NCBI GenBank assembly: GCA_018814945.1
Contig: JAHIYT010000038.1
Coordinates: forward strand, 1-14,597
Direction: 5' to 3'
From: Patescibacteria group bacterium
GTDB lineage: Bacteria; Patescibacteriota; Gracilibacteria; UM-FILTER-43-11
Length of the DNA: 14,597 nt
The position numbers were made by a program, and so were the translations under genes. Below the pieces are notes generated by a model. It ran no database searches and was not told where the DNA came from. It saw only the letters and a list, made by a program, of their open reading frames with translations. Positions 8,080 to 14,597 of this stretch are shown piece after piece; the first letter of the stretch is position 1, and every line of letters begins with the position of its first letter.

Positions 8080-8873
8080 TATGCCGCCTCTACCAATTCA
8101 TTTTTCTTTACAGGTATTTCCCTAAGCGGGAATCCAAATTCTTTTAACAATGCATAAGCTTCTTCATCGGTTTTTGCACTTGTAGCAATTGCTATATCTA
8201 ACCCCCTAATTGCATCTATTTTATCATAGTCTATTTCAGTAAATATAATCTGTTCTTTGATGCCAAAATTATAATTACCGCGTTTATCAAAAGATTTAAA
8301 CGACAAACCATTAAAATCACGTGTCCTTGGTAATGCTACAGAATTTAATCGTTCAAAAAACTCATACATTCTGTTACCACGTATATTTACTATACAGCCA
8401 ACCGGGAAACCCTTTCTAATTTTAAAATTAGATACATCTTTTTTAGCTAAGGTTACAACTGCTTTTTGACCGGCTATAACTGTTAATTCATTTACCGCGC
8501 TATCTAGCGCTTTAGAATTAAGCTTGGCATCGCCAACACCCATATTTAGAGTAATTTTCTTTATTTTTGGTACTTCCATCACACTCGAATAATTAAATTT
8601 TTTCATTAGACTTGGAACAATCTTAGAATTGTACAATTGACGATAACTAGGCTCATACTTATCTGGTTTTAGCTCTTTCTTTGTAATAGTCTTTTTTATC
8701 TCTTCTGTTTTTTTGACTTGAACTTTAGAATCAGCTTTTTCAGTTATTACTGTAGACTTCTTTTTAGCTACAGTTTTAACATTAGCTTTTTTAGCAACAG
8801 TTTCCTTCGTGGAATCCTTTTTTGCTTGTTCTGTTTTAACAGTTTTTTCTTTTACTGTTTTCTCGTCTACCAT
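8079..8873 (-). CDS. rplE: 50S ribosomal protein L5 with lysine-rich N-terminal extension
   Basis: L5 binds 5S rRNA in the central protuberance, touches P-site tRNA and forms bridge B1b with S13. The family domain begins near residue 73 (YEPSYRQLY) and continues through [40 protein letters not shown], and the C-terminal FGIKEQIIF and [16 protein letters not shown]. That core is of normal size, about 190 residues. Before it lies an extra segment of about 72 residues with 23 Lys, 11 Thr, 9 Val, 12 acidic residues and no Arg or aromatic residue, probably disordered. It includes TVAKK at 25-29 and again at 34-38. The ATG at 8871-8873 follows rplX by 2 bases. No in-frame ATG lies between it and residue 90; the only late alternative is a TTG at residue 80, without a good site. 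The extension is therefore taken as real. Confidence 0.93.
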   Translation of the reverse strand: MVDEKTVKEKTVKTEQAKKDSTKETVAKKANVKTVAKKKSTVITEKADSKVQVKKTEEIKKTITKKELKPDKYEPSYRQLYNSKIVPSLMKKFNYSSVMEVPKIKKITLNMGVGDAKLNSKALDSAVNELTVIAGQKAVVTLAKKDVSNFKIRKGFPVGCIVNIRGNRMYEFFERLNSVALPRTRDFNGLSFKSFDKRGNYNFGIKEQIIFTEIDYDKIDAIRGLDIAIATSAKTDEEAYALLKEFGFPLREIPVKKNELVEAA

Positions 8874-8875
8874 AA

Positions 8876-9187
8876 TTAAATCTCTATTTCCTGACCGGTA
8901 GTTTTAGTAACTCTTACTTTTCCTCCGGTTTCTAATTTTTTATATCCAATACGCGATGTTTTTCCACTCTGGACTACCATAACATTAGAAATGTGAATTG
9001 ATGCTTCTTTCTCGCTAAAACCCCCACTAGGATTTTGCTGTGTAGGGCGAGTTGCTTTTTTTATAAAATTAACACCCTGTACAATTATACGGTTTGTCTT
9101 AGGCATAACAACTAATACCTTGCCCGACTCACCCTTATGGTTGCCACTAATTACTTTAACTTGCATTCCAATTCTTATATTTCTCAT
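8876..9187 (-). CDS. rplX: 50S ribosomal protein L24
   Basis: L24 is one of the two initiators of 50S assembly and sits at the tunnel exit. The 103-residue product has a KOW motif at about residues 5-32 ([20 protein letters not shown]) and the conserved [19 protein letters not shown] segment, followed by IHISNV. The ATG overlaps the rplN stop (ATGA). A strong GGAGG lies 4 bases upstream, inside rplN. The gene ends 2 bases before the rplE start. Confidence 0.97.
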   Translation of the reverse strand: MRNIRIGMQVKVISGNHKGESGKVLVVMPKTNRIIVQGVNFIKKATRPTQQNPSGGFSEKEASIHISNVMVVQSGKTSRIGYKKLETGGKVRVTKTTGQEIEI

Positions 9188-9552
9188 AGAACCTCCGGCG
9201 CCATCGAAATAATTTTCATATATCCAACTTCTCTTAATTCACGAGCAACAGGTCCAAAAATACGGGTTCCTCTTGGTTCACCCTGATCCGTTAAAAGCAC
9301 TGCAGCGTTGTCATCAAAACGAATATATGATCCATCTTTACGGCGAATCTCTTTTTTAGTTCTGACAATTACCGCACGTGTAACATCGCTCTTCTTAACC
9401 ATACCATTTGGAATAGCGCTTTTTACTGTAACAACAATAACATCGCCAATTGAGGCGTACCTTCTCCGAGTGCCACCTAATACTTTGATACAGAGAACTT
9501 CTTTTGCGCCTGTATTGTCTGCTACTTTTAATCTACTTTCTTGCTGAATCAC
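9184..9552 (-). CDS. rplN: 50S ribosomal protein L14
   Basis: L14 lies at the subunit interface, contacts 16S rRNA helix 14 in bridge B8, and is the binding site of the silencing factor RsfS. The 122-residue product is the exact usual length and begins with [18 protein letters not shown], which is nearly invariant. The family signature spans about residues 60-86 ([20 protein letters not shown]). The start codon is GTG (9550-9552), chosen because the conserved N-terminus begins there. A GGAT element is about 8 bases upstream. The stop overlaps the rplX start by 4 bases (ATGA). It opens the spc-type cluster. Confidence 0.97.
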   Translation of the reverse strand: MIQQESRLKVADNTGAKEVLCIKVLGGTRRRYASIGDVIVVTVKSAIPNGMVKKSDVTRAVIVRTKKEIRRKDGSYIRFDDNAAVLLTDQGEPRGTRIFGPVARELREVGYMKIISMAPEVL

Positions 9553-9558
9553 TTCAAT

Positions 9559-9831
9559 TTATCCAATTATATTTGCTTCGCGAATTATTTCACTTACTTG
9601 CCAATGTTTTTTCTTACTTATTGGTCGAACGGATGAAATCCTTACAAAATCACCAAGTTTAGGTTCGATACTTCCAATATGAGCAAAATGTTTTTTATAA
9701 ATTTTAATATATTTTCCATACAACGGATGCTTAACCTTTCTTGTGACCTTCACCACCACTGTATCAGCCATTTTAGTACTAACGACTTCCCCTGTTAGTG
9801 ATTGTGATTGTCTTTTTCTTTCTTCCGTCAT
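9559..9831 (-). CDS. rpsQ: 30S ribosomal protein S17
   Basis: S17 is an early-binding OB-fold protein of the 30S body that contacts 16S rRNA helices 7 and 11. The 90-residue product has LTGEVVSTKMADTVVVKV at residues 12-29, the loop at HPLYGKYIK, and the family signature GDFVRISSVRPISKKKHW at 60-77. The last dozen residues form a short helical tail. A GAGGGT site lies about 8 bases before the ATG. The gene follows rpmC by 2 bases. Confidence 0.96.
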   Translation of the reverse strand: MTEERKRQSQSLTGEVVSTKMADTVVVKVTRKVKHPLYGKYIKIYKKHFAHIGSIEPKLGDFVRISSVRPISKKKHWQVSEIIREANIIG

Positions 9832-9833
9832 TG

Positions 9834-10052
9834 CTATTTACCCTCTGCTAAATCGTTTCTAATGCCTAGCTCAAATTCATGTAAAACTGTTTTTATTTGT
9901 GCTATTTCTCTATGCAAATATCGAATCTGCTGAGGATTAGACAATTCCTGCAATGCTTTTTGAAACCGTAAATTTTGCAGAGCATCTAAATTATCATGAA
10001 GTTTTGTCTCTAGTTCAGGTTTCTGCAATTCGTTTAATTCGCTAATTTTCAT
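9834..10052 (-). CDS. rpmC: 50S ribosomal protein L29
   Basis: L29 is a small two-helix protein at the tunnel exit next to L23, contributing to the SRP and trigger-factor docking area. The 72-residue product is alpha-helical throughout and has the usual layout. The first helix runs from KISELNELQKPELE through NLRFQKALQ, followed by a short turn at SNPQQ and a second helix that begins IRYLHREIAQIKT. Identification rests on this pattern plus the invariant position between rplP and rpsQ, since L29 is weakly conserved. Only a weak AGAGA-like site precedes the ATG. Confidence 0.94.
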   Translation of the reverse strand: MKISELNELQKPELETKLHDNLDALQNLRFQKALQELSNPQQIRYLHREIAQIKTVLHEFELGIRNDLAEGK

Positions 10053-10057
10053 TTGTT

Positions 10058-10471
10058 CTATATTTCTCTGCGTGTAACTAATTTTGTTTTAATGGGCAAT
10101 TTATGACCGGCATTTTTAAATGCTGCTTCAGCATCTTCAAAAGTAACACCTTCCACTTCAAATAATATTCTACCCGGCTTGACATTTGCTACCCAATATT
10201 CCGGAGCTCCTTTTCCCTTACCCATTCTAGTTTCTGCTGGTTTTTGGGTTATCGGCTTATCCGGAAAAACTCTAATCCACATTCTACCAATTTTGCGTGT
10301 GATCCTAGCTATCGTAATACGTGAAGATTCTATTTGGCGTGCGGAAACCCAGCCTGACTCCAAAGCTTTCAAACCATACGTTCCAAATGCAACATAATCC
10401 CCGCGCATCGCCATTCCTCTGCGATGTCCTCGATGATGTTTTCTAAATTTAACTTTTTTTGGTTCTAACAT
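10058..10471 (-). CDS. rplP: 50S ribosomal protein L16
   Basis: L16 helps form the A-site region and organises 23S rRNA helices near the central protuberance. The 137-residue product has the signature elements in order: [15 protein letters not shown] at the start, [26 protein letters not shown] in the centre, and [14 protein letters not shown] at residues 82-95. Arg82 matches the E. coli arginine (Arg81) that the YcfD oxygenase hydroxylates. Whether such an enzyme exists here is unknown. The start ATG is one base after the rpsC TAA, with no convincing Shine-Dalgarno, so coupling is likely. Confidence 0.97.
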   Translation of the reverse strand: MLEPKKVKFRKHHRGHRRGMAMRGDYVAFGTYGLKALESGWVSARQIESSRITIARITRKIGRMWIRVFPDKPITQKPAETRMGKGKGAPEYWVANVKPGRILFEVEGVTFEDAEAAFKNAGHKLPIKTKLVTRREI

Positions 10472-10472
10472 A

Positions 10473-11105
10473 TTATTTACCGCGAACTTCTCCGTTATAA
10501 ATCCATACTTTTATTCCAATTATGCCATAAGATGTATTTGCTTCTGTTAAAGCATAATCTATATCTGCACGTAATGTATGCAAAGGAACCTTTCCTTCTA
10601 AAAATTTTTCACTTCTTGCGATTTCAGCGCCACCTAATCTACCGGCTACATTAATCCTAATACCTTCTGCACCCATACGCATTGTTGATTGTATTGTTTT
10701 ATTTACTACCCGTCTATAAGACATTTTCTTAATAAGTTGATGGGCAATATTTGAACCAACTAATGCTGCATTTAATTCGGGACGTTTAACTTCCTTAATA
10801 TTAATTTGAACTTCTTTTCGAGATAATTGGGAAATTTCACTTTTCAAACGAGCGACTTCTTCTCCACCTCTACCAATTACAATTCCAGGACGAGCAGTAT
10901 TTATTGCAACAGTCACTACTTTAGATGTGCGAGCAATTTCAATCTTCGCAACACCGGCATTAGGTAAACGCTGCTTTAGATATTTCCTTATTTGAACATC
11001 TTCTGCTAGATTAGAAGCATATTCGCGTTTGCTGGAAAACCAGTTTGAATCCCAAGCTTTATTAATAATTAACCTAAATCCAACCGGATGTGTTTTTTGC
11101 CCCAA
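10473..11105 (-). CDS. rpsC: 30S ribosomal protein S3
   Basis: S3 is a 30S head protein at the mRNA entry channel. With S4 and S5 it forms the mRNA helicase of the ribosome. The 210-residue product has the conserved [12 protein letters not shown] start, a type II KH domain with its GxxG loop at residues 78-81 (IGRGGEEV), and the C-terminal S3 domain around [12 protein letters not shown]. The start codon is TTG (11103-11105). An AGGAGG sits 4 bases upstream, and the conserved N-terminus begins exactly at this TTG with no nearby ATG. It is one of three TTG-initiated 30S genes in this operon. Confidence 0.96.
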   Translation of the reverse strand: MGQKTHPVGFRLIINKAWDSNWFSSKREYASNLAEDVQIRKYLKQRLPNAGVAKIEIARTSKVVTVAINTARPGIVIGRGGEEVARLKSEISQLSRKEVQINIKEVKRPELNAALVGSNIAHQLIKKMSYRRVVNKTIQSTMRMGAEGIRINVAGRLGGAEIARSEKFLEGKVPLHTLRADIDYALTEANTSYGIIGIKVWIYNGEVRGK

Positions 11106-11109
11106 AATT

Positions 11110-11115
11110 CCTCCT
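11110..11115 (-). promoter_or_regulatory. Shine-Dalgarno AGGAGG deciding the TTG start of rpsC
   Basis: On the minus strand the bases read AGGAGG, then AATT, then TTG GGG CAA. This is the strongest anti-16S match seen in the window and fixes the non-ATG start of S3. The site lies in the 8-base gap between rplV and rpsC. Confidence 0.85.
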
Positions 11116-11461
11116 AATTCTTCTCGTCGGTTACTATCACCGTTAAATGCGCTGATGGTTTTCTTATTAATGAAGCCCTTCCCATAGATGCAGCTCTGAA
11201 TCGTTTGGTAACAGGACCGCCATCCACATATGCTTCCTTAATTGCCAATTCTTCAGGATTAACATTTGCTTTATCTTCATTAGACATCAAATTTGCTACA
11301 GCTGAATGTATTGTTTTCTCAATTACAACCGCTGCTTTTTCAGGTGAAAAATGCAGGACATTCAAAGCTGTACCAACTTTTTTACCTCTAACACTATTAA
11401 GTGTTTTACGTATTTTACGCGGAGATTGCTTTATATACCTAGATATTGCTTTTGCTTCCAT
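11114..11461 (-). CDS. rplV: 50S ribosomal protein L22
   Basis: L22 contacts all 23S rRNA domains. Its beta-hairpin lines the exit tunnel at the macrolide-sensitive constriction, and the globular part lies at the tunnel exit. The 115-residue product has the typical start (AISRYIKQSPRKIR), the helix carrying NVLHFSPEKAA, and the hairpin stem and tip at about residues 78-102 (YVDGGPVTKRFR, MGRASLIRKPSAH). No insertion or deletion typical of macrolide resistance is apparent in the hairpin by eye. The Shine-Dalgarno is weak. The gene follows rpsS by 2 bases. Confidence 0.96.
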   Translation of the reverse strand: MEAKAISRYIKQSPRKIRKTLNSVRGKKVGTALNVLHFSPEKAAVVIEKTIHSAVANLMSNEDKANVNPEELAIKEAYVDGGPVTKRFRAASMGRASLIRKPSAHLTVIVTDEKN

Positions 11462-11463
11462 TG

Positions 11464-11733
11464 TTATTTCTTACGGTCTCCCGAATGCATCCTAAATATT
11501 CGTGTTGGAGCAAATTCTCCAAGCTTATGTCCTACCATATTTTCATAAATAAAAATTGGTATAAATTTGTTGCCATTGTGAACAGCCATTGTATGACCGA
11601 CAAACTCCGGTGTTATAACTGATCGACGAGACCATGTTTTTATCACCTTTTTCTTTCCTGATTCATTCATTGCATCAATTTTTTTCAGCAATTTTGGTGA
11701 AACATAAGGACCCTTTTTCAGGGAACGAGCCAT
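11464..11733 (-). CDS. rpsS: 30S ribosomal protein S19
   Basis: S19 is a 30S head protein that pairs with S13 and contributes to the intersubunit bridge with L5 and to A-site tRNA contact. The 89-residue product is of normal length and carries [11 protein letters not shown] at the N-terminus, [16 protein letters not shown] in the middle and [10 protein letters not shown] toward the end, all diagnostic for the family. A strong GAGGAG Shine-Dalgarno lies 8 bases before the ATG, inside the 3' end of rplB. One base separates the genes, and rplV follows after 2 bases. Confidence 0.97.
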   Translation of the reverse strand: MARSLKKGPYVSPKLLKKIDAMNESGKKKVIKTWSRRSVITPEFVGHTMAVHNGNKFIPIFIYENMVGHKLGEFAPTRIFRMHSGDRKK

Positions 11734-11734
11734 A

Positions 11735-12559
11735 CTATTTTCTCCTCTTCACAATTAATTCACTAGATTTTTTTTTCTTTTTTCGTGTTTTAAATCCCTT
11801 TGACTTAATACCAGTCGGTGAACAAGGATGACGGCCTCCAGATGATTTACCTTCACCACCACCCATTGGATGATCTACCGGATTCATCGCCACACCACGA
11901 ACTTTTGGTCTTCTACCAAGCCACCTTGTTCTACCTGCTTTACCGGAAACTACTTGGCTATGTGAACGATTACCTACCTGTCCTAAAGTAGCCATACACT
12001 TTTCAGGGATCATCCGTATCTCACCTGATGGTAACTTTAATGTAACAAATCCACCATCGCTAGCCATTATACGAGCAACAGCACCCGCGCTTCGTACAAT
12101 TTGCCCACCTTTACCAGGTGTCATTTCAACATTATGAACCATCATGCCGGCTGGAATATTTTGCAAACTTAGACTATTCCCTACCTTTAATTCAACATTC
12201 TCTCCTGCAATTAATTCATCACCAACGTTTAATCCTACAGGAGCGAGTATATATCTTTTCTCACCATCAGCATAATGTAATAAAGCAATATAAGCAGATC
12301 TATTAGGATCATATTCAATAGTTGCTACTTTTGATGGGATATCAAATTTGTCTCTTTTAAAATCAATAATACGATATCTGCGCCTATGGCCACCGCCTCG
12401 ATGACGCATCGTTATGCGACCTTTATTATTACGTCCACCTGTCATACGAAGTGCAGTAGTAAGACTTTTCTCAGGTGAACCTGTAGTAATGTCAGCAAAA
12501 TCAGGTCGAGTAGCAAATCTACTTCCGGGAGTAACTGGTTTTAATGATCTAATACCCAT
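11735..12559 (-). CDS. rplB: 50S ribosomal protein L2
   Basis: L2 is one of the most conserved ribosomal proteins. It is needed for subunit joining and supports the peptidyl transferase centre. At 274 residues it is of normal length. It has the N-terminal OB-like RNA-binding domain ([12 protein letters not shown] near residue 53), the SH3-like central domain, and the C-terminal [13 protein letters not shown] at residues 225-237. His230 aligns with the essential E. coli His229 (mature numbering). The following HPM instead of HPH resembles Bacteroidota/Chlorobiota L2. AGGT lies about 7 bases before the ATG, with AAGGAG further upstream. The C-terminal tail is unusually lysine-rich, with a run of nine A residues in the coding strand near 11768-11776. 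Confidence 0.98.
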   Translation of the reverse strand: MGIRSLKPVTPGSRFATRPDFADITTGSPEKSLTTALRMTGGRNNKGRITMRHRGGGHRRRYRIIDFKRDKFDIPSKVATIEYDPNRSAYIALLHYADGEKRYILAPVGLNVGDELIAGENVELKVGNSLSLQNIPAGMMVHNVEMTPGKGGQIVRSAGAVARIMASDGGFVTLKLPSGEIRMIPEKCMATLGQVGNRSHSQVVSGKAGRTRWLGRRPKVRGVAMNPVDHPMGGGEGKSSGGRHPCSPTGIKSKGFKTRKKKKKSSELIVKRRK

Positions 12560-12561
12560 AA

Positions 12562-12882
12562 TTATACCTGTGCTTCTCCTTTGAGCAGATCAATTGTAAA
12601 TCCTTCCTTTAATGTTATTACTGCCCGCTTCCAACTTGACTGGATACCCTGTGTACGAATTGCCCTTCCACCACTTCTAACTGACATTTGTTTGGCTTTC
12701 CCCTTGCGATTCATAGTTGCAACTTTTTCAACTTTAACATCAAATTTATCTTCAACTGCTTGTTTTATTTGAATTTTATTTGCTGAATCATCTACTTGAA
12801 AAGCATACTTTCTCTGTGTTTCCTCGAGAAAACTCATTTTTTCAGTGTATAAAGGACGAATTAATATTTTACGGTAATCCAC
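12562..12882 (-). CDS. rplW: 50S ribosomal protein L23
   Basis: L23 sits at the tunnel exit and is the docking site for trigger factor and SRP. The 106-residue product is slightly longer than the shortest family members. It starts with the typical [10 protein letters not shown] segment and has the central [20 protein letters not shown], where the beta-hairpin loop begins. The start is GTG (12880-12882), 4 bases after the rplD TAG. Only a weak AGAAG-like site precedes it, so coupling to rplD is likely. The start choice is supported because the conserved N-terminus begins directly at this codon. Confidence 0.96.
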   Translation of the reverse strand: MDYRKILIRPLYTEKMSFLEETQRKYAFQVDDSANKIQIKQAVEDKFDVKVEKVATMNRKGKAKQMSVRSGGRAIRTQGIQSSWKRAVITLKEGFTIDLLKGEAQV

Positions 12883-12886
12883 AATT

Positions 12887-13519
12887 CTACTTCTTCTGTG
12901 CTAATTGTTCATTTAATAATGTCAACCCAGCTTTATCAAATAATAAAACTTCCGAGTCCAACAAATCATAGGTACTGGCATCAGTTGCCTTGACGACAAA
13001 AATATTTGGAATATTTTGTGTGGCTAAATTCAAATTATTATCAATCACCGAAGGTAGCACCGTTACTTTTGTATCCGATAATTCCAAATTTTTTAATAAA
13101 TCAATAAACTGTTTAGTTTTTGGTTTTTCGATATTGAATGCATCAATTACAAATACTTTTCCATTAGCCACTTTATCAGATAGTACACTACGGCGTGCCA
13201 ACTGTCTCATCTTTTTAGGCATTGCTTTGATATATTTATGAGGTGAAGGTGGAAATGCGACTCCTCCACCGCGCCATAAAGGCGATTTTTTTGAACCGGC
13301 ACGTGCCATTCCACGACCCTTTTGACGGAATGGTTTTTTTTGACTTCCGGTAACCATACCTCGACTTTTGGCTGCATGAGTACCTTGTCTTAAATTAGAC
13401 AATTCAGCAACAACGGCTTGATGAACAACTGCTTCATTAGGTTTTATCCCAAAAACAGTTTCATCAACTTTTATTTTTGCGCCTTTAGTTCCACTATTAT
13501 TTAATATTTGTAATTCCAT
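12887..13519 (-). CDS. rplD: 50S ribosomal protein L4
   Basis: L4 binds 23S rRNA domain I, and its extended loop lines the peptide exit tunnel. In E. coli it also represses its own operon. The product has 210 residues, with the globular N-terminus, the long basic tunnel loop at about residues 44-96 (GTHAAKSRG, KGRGMARAGS, PLWRGGGVAFPP) and the C-terminal alpha/beta domain. The start ATG follows the rplC stop by 2 bases. The bases before it are AT-rich with no recognisable Shine-Dalgarno, so translation probably depends on coupling to rplC. Whether this L4 is autoregulatory cannot be seen, and the classical leader target has no room upstream of rpsJ. Confidence 0.97.
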   Translation of the reverse strand: MELQILNNSGTKGAKIKVDETVFGIKPNEAVVHQAVVAELSNLRQGTHAAKSRGMVTGSQKKPFRQKGRGMARAGSKKSPLWRGGGVAFPPSPHKYIKAMPKKMRQLARRSVLSDKVANGKVFVIDAFNIEKPKTKQFIDLLKNLELSDTKVTVLPSVIDNNLNLATQNIPNIFVVKATDASTYDLLDSEVLLFDKAGLTLLNEQLAQKK

Positions 13520-13521
13520 AA

Positions 13522-14142
13522 TTATTTTACAATATAAACTATGCCGTTATTTGCTCCGGGAACTGGTCCTTTAAGCAATATTTGGTTTTTTTCTTTATCT
13601 ATTTGTACAATTTTTACATTGGTTAATTTGACTTTTTCATTCCCATAATGACCAGCCATCCTCATCCCTTTAAATACTCTGGAGGGGTCCGAAGATTGCC
13701 CAATGGAACCTGGATGACGCTTCGTGTTCTTGGTACCATGAGTTGTTGGCTGAGTATTAAACTTATGTCTTTTTATAACTCCAGCGAAACCACGACCTTT
13801 TGATGTACCACTTACTTTAACATATTCACCAATCTTAAATAACGAGACAGTAAATTCTTGTCCCATTTGATATTCAAAGCCAGGTATCATTTCAAATTCA
13901 GTAAGTATACGTTTAGGGTCGACTTTCGCACGATTAAAATGCCCTTCCAGAGGTTTTGTGAGATGTTTTTTCTTTCTATTTCCATACCCAACCTGTATGG
14001 CATCATAACCGTCATTCACTTTAGTTTTAATTTGAGTTACAACACAAGGACCTGCCTCAACCACTGTTACAGGTGTCATTATTCCCTGCTCATCATAAAC
14101 TTGGGTCATCCCAACTTTCTTTCCGATTAAACCACGCATCAT
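13522..14142 (-). CDS. rplC: 50S ribosomal protein L3
   Basis: L3 is a primary 23S rRNA-binding protein. Its long central loop reaches toward the peptidyl transferase centre. The product has 206 residues, a normal length. It opens with GLIGKKVGMTQ, carries the conserved loop around residues 119-150 (KGRGFAG, THGTKNTKRHPGSIGQ) and ends with a KGPVPGANNG motif. The glutamine that PrmB methylates in E. coli (Gln150) aligns with Ser in GQSSDPS, so that modification is not expected. The reading frame begins with two ATGs in a row. AAGG lies 4 bases before the first and 7 before the second, so the true start may be one codon later. The first ATG overlaps the rpsJ stop by one base. Confidence 0.97.
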   Translation of the reverse strand: MMRGLIGKKVGMTQVYDEQGIMTPVTVVEAGPCVVTQIKTKVNDGYDAIQVGYGNRKKKHLTKPLEGHFNRAKVDPKRILTEFEMIPGFEYQMGQEFTVSLFKIGEYVKVSGTSKGRGFAGVIKRHKFNTQPTTHGTKNTKRHPGSIGQSSDPSRVFKGMRMAGHYGNEKVKLTNVKIVQIDKEKNQILLKGPVPGANNGIVYIVK

Positions 14143-14450
14143 TATACCTTAATCTCAATATCTACCCCAGCAGGCAAATCTAATTTCATCAATGACTCTA
14201 CCGTTTTGGGAGTTGAATTAAGTATATCAATTAGTCTTTTATGCACTTTCGTTTGAAATTGCTCACGAGATTTTTTATCAACAAAAGGTGAACGTAGTAC
14301 TGTATAAATAGTCCTTTTTGTTGGCAAAGGAATCGGACCCGATATTATCGCACCGGTTGCTTTTGCTGTACGAACAATTTTCTCAGTTGATTTATCCAAC
14401 AAAGTATGATCGTATGCTTTTAAACTTATTCTTATTGTTTGTTTTGGCAC
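14142..14450 (-). CDS. rpsJ: 30S ribosomal protein S10 / NusE
   Basis: S10 is a 30S head protein. It also acts as NusE, pairing with NusB in antitermination complexes and binding NusG to couple transcription with translation. The 102-residue product has the normal family length, with the usual N-terminal RISLKAYDH and the GPIPLPTKR loop that reaches into the 30S head. The start is GTG (14448-14450), with AGGTG five bases upstream in the tuf-rpsJ gap. No ATG gives a full-length product. It is the first gene of the S10 cluster. With only 12 bases before it there is no space for the long L4-binding S10 leader known from gamma-proteobacteria. The stop overlaps the rplC start by one base (TAATG). 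Confidence 0.97.
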   Translation of the reverse strand: MPKQTIRISLKAYDHTLLDKSTEKIVRTAKATGAIISGPIPLPTKRTIYTVLRSPFVDKKSREQFQTKVHKRLIDILNSTPKTVESLMKLDLPAGVDIEIKV

Positions 14451-14462
14451 TAATTCACCTAT

Positions 14463-14597
14463 TTACTCAATAATCTCAGTAACAACGCCGGCACCTACCG
14501 TATGTCCACCTTCTCTTATTGCAAAGCGTAACTCCTTATCCATCGCTATCGGTGTGATCAACTCTATACTCAACTCTACATTATCACCCGGCATTAC
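14463..14597 (-). CDS. tuf: Elongation factor Tu, C-terminal end (partial)
   Basis: This is the last 44 codons of EF-Tu, the GTPase that delivers aminoacyl-tRNA to the ribosome. The gene enters from beyond the right edge of the window and ends in TAA. The visible residues lie in the C-terminal beta-barrel (domain 3). They begin VMPGDNVEL and continue through [16 protein letters not shown], which is close to invariant in bacterial EF-Tu. The stop is only 12 bases before the rpsJ start, so tuf is almost certainly co-transcribed with the S10 cluster and links it to an upstream str-type cluster (rpsL-rpsG-fusA expected, not visible). The G domain lies outside the window and cannot be judged. Confidence 0.97.
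   Translation of the reverse strand, partial: VMPGDNVELSIELITPIAMDKELRFAIREGGHTVGAGVVTEIIE

Noticed and set aside
8079..8873. Possible gene fusion or frameshift creating the long rplE product
   Set aside because: The extension has no recognisable domain, the frame is continuous into the L5 core, and rplX ends normally just upstream. A low-complexity extension explains it better than a fusion.
11205..11495. 96-codon plus-strand frame antisense to rplV and the end of rpsS
   Set aside because: It is the longest plus-strand frame but lies entirely opposite two highly conserved ribosomal genes, and its translation has no recognisable domain.
1..14597. A novel defence, mobile or biosynthetic system hidden in the window
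   Set aside because: Every stretch longer than 23 bases apart from the 87 bases at the left edge is accounted for by standard ribosomal-operon genes. No repeats, insertion-sequence ends, tRNA or CRISPR-like arrays were seen.

Overview
This window is one contiguous ribosomal-protein superoperon, read entirely on the minus strand from right to left. It runs from the 3' end of tuf (EF-Tu) through the S10, spc and alpha gene clusters to rplQ, and ends in an intrinsic terminator. It holds 31 complete protein genes and one partial gene. Intergenic gaps are 0 to 23 bases, and several junctions overlap by 1 base (TAATG or TAGTG) or 4 bases (ATGA). No reading frame is broken and no mobile element, tRNA, CRISPR array or internal promoter region was seen.

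Organism: the DNA is AT-rich (roughly 35% G+C by eye, not computed). IF1, L2, S4, L3 and the RpoA C-terminal domain read like the Bacteroidota/Chlorobiota (FCB) group. Examples are the IF1 stretch around residues 43-54, DHPMGGGEG in L2, a zinc-free S4, and map directly after secY with no adk between them. tuf immediately before rpsJ points, from memory, to the Chlorobiota/Ignavibacteria/Kapabacteria side rather than classical Bacteroidia. This placement is inference and was not tested by a search.

Layout in transcription order: tuf (partial); S10 cluster rpsJ-rplC-rplD-rplW-rplB-rpsS-rplV-rpsC-rplP-rpmC-rpsQ; spc cluster rplN-rplX-rplE-rpsN-rpsH-rplF-rplR-rpsE-rpmD-rplO-secY; then map-infA-rpmJ; alpha cluster rpsM-rpsK-rpsD-rpoA-rplQ; and a perfect hairpin terminator at 36-67. 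Together these encode about half of the ribosomal proteins plus the translocon channel, the N-terminal methionine-removing enzyme, initiation factor IF1 and the RNA polymerase alpha subunit. That is the usual bacterial co-expression of translation, secretion and transcription core parts.

No new system was found. The points worth a second look are local: a lysine/threonine-rich N-terminal extension of about 72 residues on L5; TTG start codons on rpsC, rpsE and rpsK, each with a clear Shine-Dalgarno; lysine-rich tails on L17, S11 and L2, with a dnaX-like slippery A-run in the L2 tail; and no room for the classical S10 or alpha operon leaders. Shine-Dalgarno use is mixed. It is clear before rpsJ, rplX, rpsS, rpsC, rpsH, rpsE, map, rpsM, rpsK and rpsD, and weak or absent before rplD, rplV, rplP, rpmC, rplE, rplF, rpmD, infA and rplQ, where coupling to the upstream gene is likely.
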